From contig CM049306.1 of assembly GCA_026874595.1 (NCBI GenBank), positions 104,171,142 through 104,235,141 on the forward strand: 64,000 nucleotides of DNA. Reading direction: 5' to 3'. Within the stretch, counting starts at the first letter, position 1; every line of letters starts with the position of its first letter. The notes beneath the pieces are model-generated. The model was not told where the DNA came from and did not search any database. It saw only the letters and a program-made list of their open reading frames with translations. Position numbers and translations under genes: made by a program. Source of the stretch: Sipunculus nudus (lineage: Eukaryota > Annelida > Sipuncula > Golfingiida > Sipunculidae). Below, piece after piece: positions 50,766-60,660 of this stretch.

Positions 50766-51150
50766 AGTATATGAATATTACAATCACACCCAACTTATTT
50801 TTGTTTATATTAAATAGTAGGCAAACTGTGTCACTGGATGATAAGGTAATTGCTTTATCTAATTCAAAGCGAGTTTTTTTTTTTTTTTTTTTTATTTTAC
50901 AGATTATGAACTTTTTAAAACCATCATTCAGAGACTTGTAACACCATATGTGATAGTGATACCCAAGTACCTCTTACCTATATATGAAGTAATGCTTTTG
51001 TATATGTACATGCACAGTATAATGCTTGTATGATTTGATATATATATACATATGTATACATATATATTTTTTTTTTCTCATTTTGTAAATGCTTTTCTGT
51101 ATAGCTTTCATGCAATAATAATAATAAAAAAAAAAAAAAAAAAAAAAAAA
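50766..51150 (+). other. LINE 3' UTR and poly(A) tail
   Basis: This is about 360 bp of AT-rich 3' UTR with a T20-like run (50875-50893), then (AAT)n leading into a poly(A) tract. The A tract directly abuts the target-site duplication. Confidence 0.85.
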
Positions 51151-51160
51151 GTCAGGGGAC
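51149..51160. repeat. LINE target-site duplication, right copy
   Basis: AAGTCAGGGGAC directly follows the poly(A) tract; its first two A are shared with the tail. It is a perfect match to 45251-45262 and defines the insertion. Confidence 0.9.
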
Positions 51161-51308
51161 ATCAGCAGGCAAGCTTAAATGTAAATTTATACAAAACTTG
51201 TCCGAATGTTCTTAAATAATTTTTGCAACAGGCTTTTTAGATTAAGTACTCTTTTGTAAACATCAATGTAAAGATTTATATCATTTTCTCATTCAACATA
51301 CATTGTCA

Positions 51309-51314
51309 TTTATT
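51309..51314 (-). terminator. Candidate RAD52 polyadenylation signal AATAAA
   Basis: A perfect AATAAA hexamer on the minus strand overlaps the predicted stop codon of exon 11. Cleavage would be expected 10-30 nt further on, near 51280-51300, upstream of the LINE poly(A) end at 51150. Confidence 0.5.
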
Positions 51315-51347
51315 AGTAATTTAATTTGGGCTGTATATCATGTATAT
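51313..51347 (-). CDS. RAD52: RAD52 terminal coding exon 11
   Basis: A strong acceptor (pyrimidine tract then tttttgcag|AT) opens a 35-nt coding end that adds [11 protein letters not shown] after the split Asp codon. The TAA stop is at 51315-51313. The canonical AATAAA at 51314-51309 overlaps the stop, so the 3' UTR would be very short. Confidence 0.6.
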
Positions 51348-54300
51348 CTGCAAAAACACAAATATTAGTATACTAGTATTTTACAGATTTATCAGATTTT
51401 TATTATTCTGAAATTTCCTATGGGTCAAAACCTATAATTTTTTTATGACTTGTTTCAAATTTACATACTGCTACAATAAACTGTTACAAAAAACTAAAAC
51501 TAAATTGAATTCTCTCCTTTAGTGAAAGGTGTAGGAGGAGTAAAATGAGTGAGCTGACATCTATATAGATATGTGTGAGCCTTTTAAATCCACAAAGAAA
51601 TCAGGTAATGGTAAAATATAATAATAGCCACATTATTAAACTCTCAGTCTTACCTGGCTCATCCATCCTCCTCTTCTTGTTAGGCACACCTGGAGACAGG
51701 CAAAACATGAAGTGTACACAATATAAAGACTGCAAAAAGAAACATACCATCTTGTGTTCATATTATGAATGCAATTAAATTACCATAGTCATAATCCAAC
51801 CTGATATGAAATATACAAATAAAGCAGAAAATAAAATATTTTATTTTGAAATTGTTAGTAATACTTGTGTGTTGCAACTGTATCTGTATTTTGAAGTCTT
51901 GCCTGTCATATTCCTCACACCTTGAGCAGTGGTTTGTCTTAAATTTGTAGTGGAACTACTCCTGTTGATCATGCCAGTGCCTGGAGAGGGCGCTGGCATC
52001 AGGAACGAGTGTGATGTGCTGGTGTTTACAGGTGTGACTGGTTGTATCTTGGGATTTTCCTCTCCATAATTCTCTATGTTTTCATCCATGGCTCGCAGCA
52101 TGTCTTCTGAATCAATGGTTTGATTCCACAAATCAGGATCATCTTTAAATAAAAGACAACAACTACCATAAGTACTAGCACAAATTGCATTACTGCCACT
52201 CCTGATTTTAAGATATTGTCAGAAAAAATTGTAAATTTCTATATTTCACACATTTTGACAGTGATGGATGAGATTTCAGCAAGACGTTCAACAAACTGCA
52301 CAATATTTCTGATGAAATGGTCAAAGCATATTTCTTGTAGAAAGTTAAGATCATAAATGTGTGTGTGAACAGCTTAAATCACTTAAAACTTCACAATAAA
52401 CACAAACATTAACATTTTGCAACCTTCTGGATTCTACTGGATATTTCAGATATTTTTAAGTGAAACGGCCTCTTCAACTCAACTTTGATCAAATATATTT
52501 TTTTAGAATATTTATTACACGATTCAATCAATTAGCAGATTTAAATAAAATACTTGTCCATGGAACCAGTGACAATGACCAACATTAATGGATTTAATAT
52601 GTTTTAAAAATACATTTTCTAAATCATTTTGCAAGGATTTTTTTTGGTGAAATTTTAGTCAGGTTTATGCTCCATTCCTTCCTCTAATACAGCTTACTTT
52701 GTGGATTTTCTGCTAAAATATAAACTACATTGCCAAATTTCAGTGGGCACCCCTTGACAGAACATAGTTTATAAAACCATTTGGAAAAAAAAACCAAGAA
52801 TAATCAGAAGCTAAGTAGAAGATTTAATATTAAAAACAAATGTACAGGATGTTAACATTATTACGACCCATACAATACATAATGACACAAATCAACACTT
52901 ACCAAAATTATCCTCCGATACCAACGACTGTCTTCGCTGCTCAGTTTCAGATCCAGTCAATCCAGATACTGTAGATCCAGAGCTTGATGATGTTGTTTGT
53001 TCTGCTGCTTGTTGCTTACTGGATCAATATATTAATAAAGCTATAAACCTATGTATTTTCCAGTATTCAACTGCTTTTGCATTCTCTGTATTATACCAGA
53101 AGGATAAAATGATTCAAATATGCTATACCTCTGATTTTACTATATTTTTAATGGCATTTTAATATGTGGTTCAAAAATCCTAACAAATTAAGATAGACAG
53201 AATTCTCAAATGAAGTAGCAAAAATAAATAAGCACTAAGTAGAGTTCAACATAAAATTTAGCACAATAATTTACTTCAGCAAAAGTTCCTCCTACTGTTA
53301 CCCAGGTAGTTTCATATTCAAATCATATTTATAATAATACATCAACTGAATGTCAGAGCCCTCTGGTGATCACTCTTTGAATATTTCCTATTTATCCTAT
53401 TTATCTTTGATATAATGATATCAAAAATATTTTTTCCCAGGAAAAAAAATCTCTTCCAAATAGTAAGTCTGCTTCATAGAATTAGAACAATATGGAAGTG
53501 ATGATCAATTGCAATACATATTAACAATAATTTTTCATGTATTAATGCCATAATTAGCACTATAGAATTCAAAAGTTATAAATACTCAAACTTACCTTGT
53601 TGAAGGGTTCTTGGCATTACAACTTTTTCCTGGTGGTATTACTGCTGGTCTTCTGTTAAAGGATACACTTGTGCCACCTGCATCAGACTTATTATGAATT
53701 TTATTACTGACTGGCATATGACTGGTTGATGGCATTACTGGTTCCTGAGTTGTTTCATGACTTGCTGTCTCCCTATGTCTCTGATTGGTTGAAGGTGCTG
53801 TTGGTGCCTTAGTGGTTTCATGGCTTTTTGACTCCCTCTGCCACTGATTGGTTGATGACATCACAGGCACACCAACCCCTTTATGGCTGCTAATGTCCTT
53901 AATGGAACTGCTACAGTTAGCTGTTTGAACATTTCCTTGTTTTACTGCTGATGGTGCCATTTTGTTATCACCATTTCCCAGTTCATTACTCACGTGTGCT
54001 GGACTTGTACTGGTACCAGAACCACAGGACTCAATTGCAGTATCTGAATTCCTATTTCCTGGGCTTCCATCATGAGATACTCTCTTTGCTGGTTTTATGT
54101 AGCGATTCTTGTTTATATTTTGATTTTGATCTGTATGTTTCATTGTGGAGACATCATATAACATTGTAGGCTGCAGATATAAAACACCATGAAAATGTAA
54201 TGTTCTTAATGCTATAATTAAAATCACATTAATCCTTATTTATGGCAATACTATGGTTGCTTATCAATTCTAACTGGTGTTCTGCTTAAATTTTTCTTTT

Positions 54301-56999
54301 ACAATTTTTCTTGTTCACATGACATGATGTATGAATCATACTGCAAATTATTTTGGTACAATTCTTAACATCTACATTAGTATTCATCTGTCTTGTGGAT
54401 ATACTAGGACAGTATCAATACAATATCTAAAAATATTAAATGTAACACGTTAGTTAATTCACAACAGAAACATAATACAGTATTACAGTATTTTTGCTTG
54501 GATTTTTGTTCAGACTTGAACTTACTGCCTTTGGTGCTTTGCTGATGGTTGATAAGTACTGTTTGTCTCCAAGACAGTTTCCCAGGGAATTACCAAAGCT
54601 CCTAAACAGGAATATTTCTATTAATCAAAAGATACTGAAGCTATATCAGTGGCTTGAAAAATGCTGTAAAGCATCTACAGGAGTATGAATAAGAAAACTA
54701 TAGTCAAAGTAATAGTCAAAGTAACCCTAATAATAATGCACTCTAGTTTTTCAATGTTACTGACTTATTTATAAGGCATGATTCATATATTTATATTGAA
54801 TTGTTAAAAATTTAAATGTTAAAAAATGACAAAAATTTGTGTTTATACAAAATAAATGATCCGGCTGTATATTTTACTATCTCTACTTTAGAAGCCAGCA
54901 ATTAAGCAATGGTCCATGAAGAATCAGTCTGTTGTTTTACACTGGAGTCCAGACTATTTATTGTGATTTGTTTGAATCCTCAAAATTTGTTTTGTGCTGT
55001 CTACATGAAAGAAATCAAACTTTTATGACAGAGAGTAGAAACTATTGTACATTTTCAAGAATCACTGGAGAGCTTTTGTTAATATTTTAACCAATTGAAC
55101 AAGAAGGTGTGACACCTAGTGTCAGATGTGAGAACTATCAAAGATTTTCAGGGATTCAAACTTCATTTGGCATATGATACATATAAAAGATGAAGTAACC
55201 GAAAGAATATATGAGCAATATGATCTACTTCAAACTGAAATCCATCAAAATAAAACTAACTTGAGTGCCCTCTTCAGGCCATCAGTGACAGCTTCTTTGC
55301 GTGCTTTCTCAATGGACAGGGCTTTGGATCTCATGCCTTCACTAACACCATAACCAATATCTTCATGGAAGACACCATCCTAGGGCAAAATACAGTGGAA
55401 ATACTTATGGTAAAAAATCAGTTAAGTAATAATAAATTATAATTATAAATAATAATAATTAATATCATGTAATACTGACATGCATAAATCCTGTAAACCC
55501 ATGAATATGTAATACTTAATTGAACATGAAAATTACCTGTATGTAAAATTTACATCCTTGTTTGCCTGACAATAATTTAATGTTCATGATAAGAACTTCC
55601 ATTAATGTTTCATTTTTATTTTAGCAGAATACTGTATCATTTATAAATGAATTTATTTACATTCTAAAAACCTAATGAATCAACAGCAAAAGCAATTACT
55701 GCCAGTGAAAATGTGAAATCATACCTGGAATATAGTTGTTAAACATCTAATGGTATGACAGATATTATATAAGAGAACAGGCTTAACTTACCTTCAGCTG
55801 AACTCTGACCAGAGCACTCACACCTACATAGTACTTGCTGTTGTGATGATCCACAAAATCTGAAAACATGGGGCGTGTTCATGGATAATTAAACTTTACT
55901 GTATGGTATAATGAGTCAACTTATTAATTTCCTGCTTTTGTAATGTGAACAAAATACATCTGTTCACAGACAGAATTTGAAATCCTAGTGTTTTATACTG
56001 TACTTTGTTTGGATTTATTACTGAATTTGAATGTACAATACTTAATTTTATTTATATTAAGCTGCTGCTTAATGTTCTGCATGTTTAAACATTAAACATT
56101 AAAACAAATAAGACTACAGGACAAGATTACAGATCCATAACATTATGGCATATGTATGGAAATTGACGACAACACTAGAGCTGTAACGATAAATTTTCTT
56201 GCAATAAGATAGATATCACAATATATTTTGCTTATGGTGCAACACATATCCAGTATATTAAAGTTTTGATTCAATACCAATGTTTTTCTTTGTTCAGAGA
56301 AAGATAACCAATTTTCTACATTAAAATTCATTTTTAAACCATATATAAAAATTGTGAACAATGTCATCAGATGTCAGATCACCTTGTTTCTAAGTAATGA
56401 CAGCTTACATAAATATTATAATGCATTGTAGAATGTCTGACATTGTTTTTCCATTTGATTATCCAGTATCACAATACAAGACATCTGACGATACTGTTAC
56501 AATATTTTGTATCATGATGTGTCAGTGCACCAGTGTATCGTTACAGCCCTGATCAACACCATTCACCATGTAAATACAGAAATGCATACCAACAGTGATC
56601 TGTGATACAGAGTGTGACCATCCATTGAAACCAAATGTCTCATTGGCAAGATTAATGAGTCGCCATCCTTCAATGTACGCGAGCTGTAAGATAAAATATG
56701 TCCTAATGATTGTAAGTTAGACAGGAATTTTTTACTTGTATTTGACACTTGCACATTTTGTGAGAATATTTTGAATTACATAGATTGCTTATGGGTAAAT
56801 ATTACTGATAAAAAACACAAAGGGAATATGATTTTGTCAAATAAATGAGCTAGTGTTAAAATGTATACACTTTTTGGTAGATATAATCTGCAAAAAGGTA
56901 AATCTAAAACTCATCTTACTATGTCAATAGCACTCATCTCATTTTTATGTACATAGATATTTGTGACAAATGCTTCATCACTGAATGGACATGTTTCAC

Positions 57000-57052
<53 letters not shown>

Positions 57053-60000
57053 CAACGGAGAAATAAAATAAACATCAGTAACAAGAGACAATAGGCATCA
57101 AATTGTAGATTCATAATGGATTTAAAACATTAATCACACCTGACCACTGGGAATCATCTGCCATGTTTCCACAGTAAACATGAATAATGATACAACAGAC
57201 ATCATTTGTATCATTATCAGTCTTATCATCAAGCAAAGCACTTAGGCTCACTTTCTGACTGCCTGCTCCTGTACGTTGACTGATGTAGCTGGGTCCCAGC
57301 TGCTGTCGTAGTGCTTCCTGGATGGCATGATGCTCTTCATGTGAATATTCGGTCTGTTTCGAAGCAAAATATGGAAAAGAAAATACCCATTACATTAAGC
57401 AACACTGAAATATAAATGCACATCAAATACATCATATGTATATGTAAGTAAATATACCTCATCAAACAGACTTATGCAATAAAGGCTAATATCCAAGATA
57501 ATTTAAATAAAGTTCCCCAAGTGTTCAGCTTGTGACAGTGATATTAACACATAAGTCATCTTTATATACCAAGAACACAAAGACAAACATATGAAAACTT
57601 GAGAGTATGATCAAATGCAAAATATATGACTGCAACTTTAAACTGTCACAAGACTGCTTTAAGTGTCAGTCTAAAACTTACCATTACACTTGCATGAGAA
57701 TTTATAATAAATTCAGGTACCATCATACCAGTAACCAGTTTCACTGTCTCATATATCCAACAGAGCCACCCTTGATCATAAGGCTTAACAAATTACAAGG
57801 TAATCAATGCATCATTGAAAACTGGAAGCTTTTGTATGGAAATCTATTCTTAATGGACCGACTGTAGTGATATTTTACAACTATTAGTGACAATTCTGAA
57901 GAACTAATTCTGGATGACTAAAAGAATTAAAAGCATATTAAAATGAGGTAATTTATTTCTACCTTGAGAAAAAAATTAAAAATATAGCTATAACTGTCAC
58001 ATGATAACTATTTTTCAATCTACACATTACAATTAATATATATTAACAAGAGAAATAAATAAATGTGGGTGGCACCACTAGTCCAATAACAATAATGCTA
58101 TCCATGATTAATGCACAGAAATTTTTATGGCAAATAATCTATTCACTAAATTATGAGATATTGGAATTTATGTCAGAAATTTAACAACTAGGGACCCATG
58201 GGTCTTGACACTCAGCTGAATTTGTCTATAAGGATATTTTATTTTAGCTTTGTCAAAATATGGGTCCTTAACCCTTGACCTTGTGACCAACAAATCTGAG
58301 AACTTACTATCCTTGAACTTACAGCATTTAGATTATCATAACAATTGTTTAAAAAGTAGTGGGTCTTTTCACCTTGACCTCTGACCAGGTAATCTCAAAG
58401 TCTACAGATTTCTTCCACTTTGGGCAGGTAAACCATGTGTGAAAGAAGGAAGGTTTTGGATGAAAAGTTTGATTAACAATGCATCCACAACCTTTTTAAA
58501 GATATGTGTCCTGTGACCTCAGAACCCAAAATAAATTGATTCTTACTTAAGTGGTTGGTCATAAATCAATCAATTTTGAAGCCAATAGGTCTATCCAAAC
58601 CAGAGTTATTGTCCTAAACTTATTTGTGAATGGATGGGCCCTGTGAACTTGACCTTTGAACCTTTGACCCCCAAATCAAAAAGAATCCTCCCCTATTGCC
58701 ATTTGAGCAATATCTTGAAGAAGGAAGGTTTGTGATGAAAAGTTTGGAATAAAATGTATCCAGATTCTTTTTAAAGAAATGGGTCCTGTGACCTTGACCT
58801 TTGACCTATTGACCCCAAAATGGATAGAGTCCTTACTTAGTGGTATATAAGTCAAGTTTGAAACCAATTTGTCAAACCTAACTGGAGTTATCATCTGGAA
58901 ACTAATTTGTCAATGGATGGCCCCTGTGACCTTGACCTATAACCTTGTGACCCGAAATTCTTCCGCTAATGGCTGGTATATGTGCCAGATGAAAGGTTTG
59001 GAATGAAAAGTTTGGCTTAAAATGCCTCCACAATCTTTATGAAAATGTGGGTTCTGTGACCTTTGACCTGATGACCATCACGTTAATGGGGCCCAATCAC
59101 CTATCTGATCTTAAAAACTAAAAGTAATCCCTTGGAGCTTTTTATCAATAAAGCTCATATCATCATCCTGTCTCATTTTCCTCATGAAACAGGTTATCTG
59201 GAACTCGCTCTCCATTAAACAATTTAGAGATGAAATTTCCTCCTTCATCCAACCATGTTTCCCAATCATTTATAAGAGCCTTGTGCGCATTTGCCGAGAT
59301 ATGGTTGAGAAGTTTGACCCTTGAGATTTCCGCTCAAGGACATTGAGGCAGCAGGGAAGGTTGGTGGGGTCAAAGGAACTGAGCTTGGACAGAGTTTGCT
59401 TTGCTTTTCTCTGCGGAATCTTGTTGGGAAGAAGTGTGTGCCAAACACAGTTAATATCTTAGCACTTGCTCCTAATCCCAAAAAGGGCGCAAAATTACTT
59501 GTTCACTGTCTTCAAAACTGAAGCTGGTACTGTTTGACAAGCCCGAGAATAAGAAGAATTAATTTATATTTTGAAACTGGTTTCGCATATTTAAAGTGTA
59601 TGTATATTCCGCAAGTAAATAAGAGAATCACCTCATAATTAATCAGATAAGTTTACTCAAACTTGTCTGTATTACCATACAACGGATCAACCTAAACCTA
59701 TTTGTTTTGTGTAACTGATGACCTTGACCTTGAAATAAGTTACTATGCTTTGAGAACTACTTTATCGGAACCTTAATTAATCAATCTTCCACTGTTTACA
59801 ATGTAACTGTGAGATTGTGTCAAAATAATAACATACATGAATATTTCGTGCAAAAATAGGATATAATCTGCTTTAAGGGCCTTAAAGTGACCTTGACCTT
59901 TGGCCTTGATTGTGACCTCAGATGGCCGTGAAATTATGCTTATCATGTCGGCCATGCTTGAAAACATACAACCAGATACCAAGATTATCCAAATCTGAGA

Positions 60001-60412
60001 AGGCATTCCAGAAATATTGTGGTCCGAAGGTGGCATGGCATGATTGTGGCAAATCACTGATATAGGGGGAGTGGTTGGCTTTTTTGAGCTGCAGGGCAGA
60101 ACTACCGGCTGTGTAACTTAAGACTGCCATATTCTAATGTCCCAAAGTATATACTTCAACGGAAAATACACCTGAAATTAACCATAAAATTTTGCCATTA
60201 AATCGATGTATCACGGGGACTACAGAGAGGTGCGTGAGTTTTTCTATAGTCGTGTCCCAAAGACTGGTATTCTATTGGTAAGGCCTGGCAAAGACTGAAG
60301 CAGTGAACTTGAAGAGTGTTGTCAATTCAAGTGAGCAAACATTTCATTAGATTACTGGGAGTATTTTGAATACTTAGACCTGACATACCAGTCCAAAATA
60401 AGTGGCAGACAT
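51313..60412 (-). CDS. RAD52: RAD52 homologous-recombination annealing/mediator protein, complete 11-exon gene model
   Basis: RAD52 forms an oligomeric ring in the nucleus that anneals complementary single strands and helps load RAD51 at double-strand breaks. Eleven coding exons on the minus strand join with matching phases: 60412-60389, 57353-57252, 56683-56590, 55859-55792, 55379-55261, 54601-54526, 54170-53596, 53018-52903, 52142-51921, 51689-51654, 51347-51313. This gives 1467 nt, about 488 residues. Residues 1-161 are the conserved Rad52/22 DNA-binding fold: FG motif near residue 6, YIEGWR at 45-50, [50 protein letters not shown] and LGNC. R50, K132, R133 and K136 align with human R55, K152, R153 and R156. 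Residues 162-488 are Ser/Thr/Asn-rich and poorly conserved, as in other RAD52 proteins, and end in a basic NLS-like KKRR. All introns are GT-AG. The gene identity is very secure. The last two exons are inferred from splice signals and phase. Confidence 0.95.
51654..51689 (-). CDS. RAD52: RAD52 coding exon 10: 36-nt microexon with NLS-like motif
   Basis: This exon has acceptor gtctccag|GTG and a strong donor GCCAG|gtaaga. It enters and leaves in phase 1 and encodes [12 protein letters not shown]. Human RAD52 also ends in a short basic nuclear-localisation sequence, so a terminal KKRR fits the family. The exon is inferred from signals and phase only; transcript data would settle it. Confidence 0.7.
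51921..52142 (-). CDS. RAD52: RAD52 coding exon 9
   Basis: This 222-nt exon has acceptor atttaaag|AT and donor CTCAAG|gtgtga. It encodes [20 protein letters not shown] and a Ser/Thr/Pro-rich tail ending RQTTAQ. If the weak donor at 51920 is not used, the frame stays open to a TAA at 51843-51841, giving an alternative C-terminus of about 491 residues in total. The phase-1 donor matches the downstream basic exon exactly, so I prefer splicing. Confidence 0.85.
52903..53018 (-). CDS. RAD52: RAD52 coding exon 8
   Basis: This 116-nt exon has acceptor gatccag|TAA and donor TTTTG|gtaagt. The phase-2 entry avoids the apparent TAA by completing an AGT codon. It encodes a Ser/Thr/Gln-rich stretch ending [11 protein letters not shown]. 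It is too divergent to recognise alone; phase and position support it. Confidence 0.85.
53596..54170 (-). CDS. RAD52: RAD52 coding exon 7 (large low-complexity exon)
   Basis: This 575-nt exon has acceptor tctgcag|CCT and donor ACAAG|gtaagt, in at phase 0 and out at phase 2. It begins [12 protein letters not shown], the linker after the ring domain, and continues into a Ser/Thr/Asn/Gln-rich segment with no recognised domain. It contains about three copies of a 21-residue repeat built on STNQ..RE..SHETT..P (63-bp period; DNA about 53700-53870). In other RAD52 proteins this part carries RPA- and RAD51-interaction regions. I cannot place those motifs here. Confidence 0.9.
54526..54601 (-). CDS. 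RAD52: RAD52 coding exon 6
   Basis: This 76-nt exon has acceptor gtttag|GAG and donor GCA|gtaagt. It completes Lys136 and encodes [20 protein letters not shown] then KAPKA, the end of the conserved ring-forming domain. Confidence 0.96.
55261..55379 (-). CDS. RAD52: RAD52 coding exon 5
   Basis: This 119-nt exon has acceptor ccctag|GAT and donor CTCAA|gttagt, leaving in phase 2. It encodes the most conserved part of the protein: [15 protein letters not shown], then [20 protein letters not shown] and ALK. It carries two of the basic residues (K132, R133) that line the single-strand DNA groove. Confidence 0.97.
55792..55859 (-). CDS. RAD52: RAD52 coding exon 4
   Basis: This 68-nt exon has acceptor ttttcag|ATT and donor AAG|gtaagt. 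It completes the split Asp codon and encodes [20 protein letters not shown] followed by QLK, a core beta-strand section of the fold. Confidence 0.96.
56590..56683 (-). CDS. RAD52: RAD52 coding exon 3
   Basis: This 94-nt exon has acceptor cttacag|CTC and donor GTTG|gtatgc, entering in phase 0 and leaving in phase 1. It encodes [20 protein letters not shown] and [11 protein letters not shown]. The Arg of YIEGWR corresponds to human R55 in the inner single-strand DNA-binding groove. Confidence 0.96.
57003..57046. repeat. (GA)n microsatellite in RAD52 intron 2
   Basis: About 22 uninterrupted GA dinucleotides lie between RAD52 exons 2 and 3. Open frames through it are low-complexity and not coding. 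Confidence 0.95.
57252..57353 (-). CDS. RAD52: RAD52 coding exon 2
   Basis: This 102-nt exon has acceptor gaaacag|ACC and donor AAA|gtgagc, phase 0 on both sides. It encodes 34 residues containing [13 protein letters not shown] and [12 protein letters not shown], the first helix and loop of the Rad52 DNA-binding fold. Confidence 0.95.
57354..60388 (-). other. RAD52 intron 1, repeat-rich
   Basis: This intron of about 3 kb separates the 8-codon first exon from exon 2. It holds a dispersed repeat block (58050-59090) with the palindromic head GGGACCCATGGGTC at 58192 and several copies of the 'CCTTGACCTTTGACC' unit. A coding-like but unassigned stretch lies at 59160-59340. The rest is AT-rich with no feature seen. 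Confidence 0.7.
58050..59090 (+). repeat. Dispersed repeat block in RAD52 intron 1
   Basis: This contains 'gtgggtggcaccactagt', the palindromic head 'ctagggacccatgggtctt' with 'gacactcagctgaatttgtc', then about three diverged units carrying 'gtgaccttgacctttgacct', 'gaaggtttgtgatgaaaagt' and 'tcatctggaaactaatttgt'. Confidence 0.75.
60389..60412 (-). CDS. RAD52: RAD52 coding exon 1 (8 codons with start)
   Basis: The start codon is at 60412-60410 and the exon encodes MSATYFGL. It is followed by a donor (CTG|gtatgt), and phase 0 leads into exon 2 (TEYSHEE...). The FG residues followed by a Y/E-containing helix start match the beginning of the RAD52 fold in other animals, which supports this short exon and this start. 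The exon continues 5' as untranslated sequence; the transcription start is not determined. Confidence 0.85.
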
Positions 60413-60599
60413 TCTCTTTCCTTTACTCGTCTTATGATCTTCCACTGACGGATGATGTGTTCATCGATCTGTGATCTGTCACGTACAGCAGCTAGCAGAC
60501 GATCGTTGCTTCAGAGACCAAAACAAATCTCCCTCCATAGGAAATTTTGACGGCAAAATATGCAAACGCTATTCTTGTATCAACACCCGATAGTTCCCC

Positions 60600-60656
<57 letters not shown>

Positions 60657-60660
60657 CCGC
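60413..60660 (-). promoter_or_regulatory. RAD52 5' untranslated/proximal upstream region with a (CT/GA)n tract
   Basis: This is the sequence immediately 5' of the RAD52 start. A (CT)n run at about 60602-60650, (GA)n in the RAD52 sense, lies roughly 190-240 bp upstream of the ATG. No TATA box is evident. The transcription start and promoter role are inferred from position only. Confidence 0.35.
60602..60650. repeat. (CT)n microsatellite upstream of RAD52
   Basis: About 24 uninterrupted CT units. Confidence 0.95.

Larger units (their letters stand above)
45263..51150 (+). mobile_element. Full-length L1-like (L1/Tx1 group) LINE retrotransposon with poly(A) tail and target-site duplication
   Basis: The element is about 5.9 kb. 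It has a short 5' UTR (45263-45356), ORF1 with coiled coil and RRM-type L1 ORF1p domain, a long inter-ORF spacer, ORF2 with APE-type endonuclease, reverse transcriptase and a C-terminal cysteine motif, a 3' UTR, and a poly(A) tract at 51125-51150. It is flanked by a perfect 12-bp duplication. The insertion junction (minus strand CTT/AATG) resembles the L1 endonuclease preference TTTT/AA. The copy is not intact: ORF1 has an in-frame TAA at codon 29, and ORF2 has a frameshift with probable deletion near 48150. The perfect duplication and clean tail suggest a fairly recent insertion. It lies between RAD52 and the repeat region to the left, convergent with RAD52. Confidence 0.95.

Noticed and set aside
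59918-60130. 70-codon minus-strand open frame ([11 protein letters not shown]...)
   Set aside because: No recognised domain, no splice context, and overlapped by another equally long frame on the same strand.
60389-60511. Minus-strand frame ending CLPLILDW considered as the RAD52 N-terminus
   Set aside because: It ends in phase 2 at the donor and would join exon 2 as a stop codon. The other frame gives [12 protein letters not shown], which matches the family's FG start.
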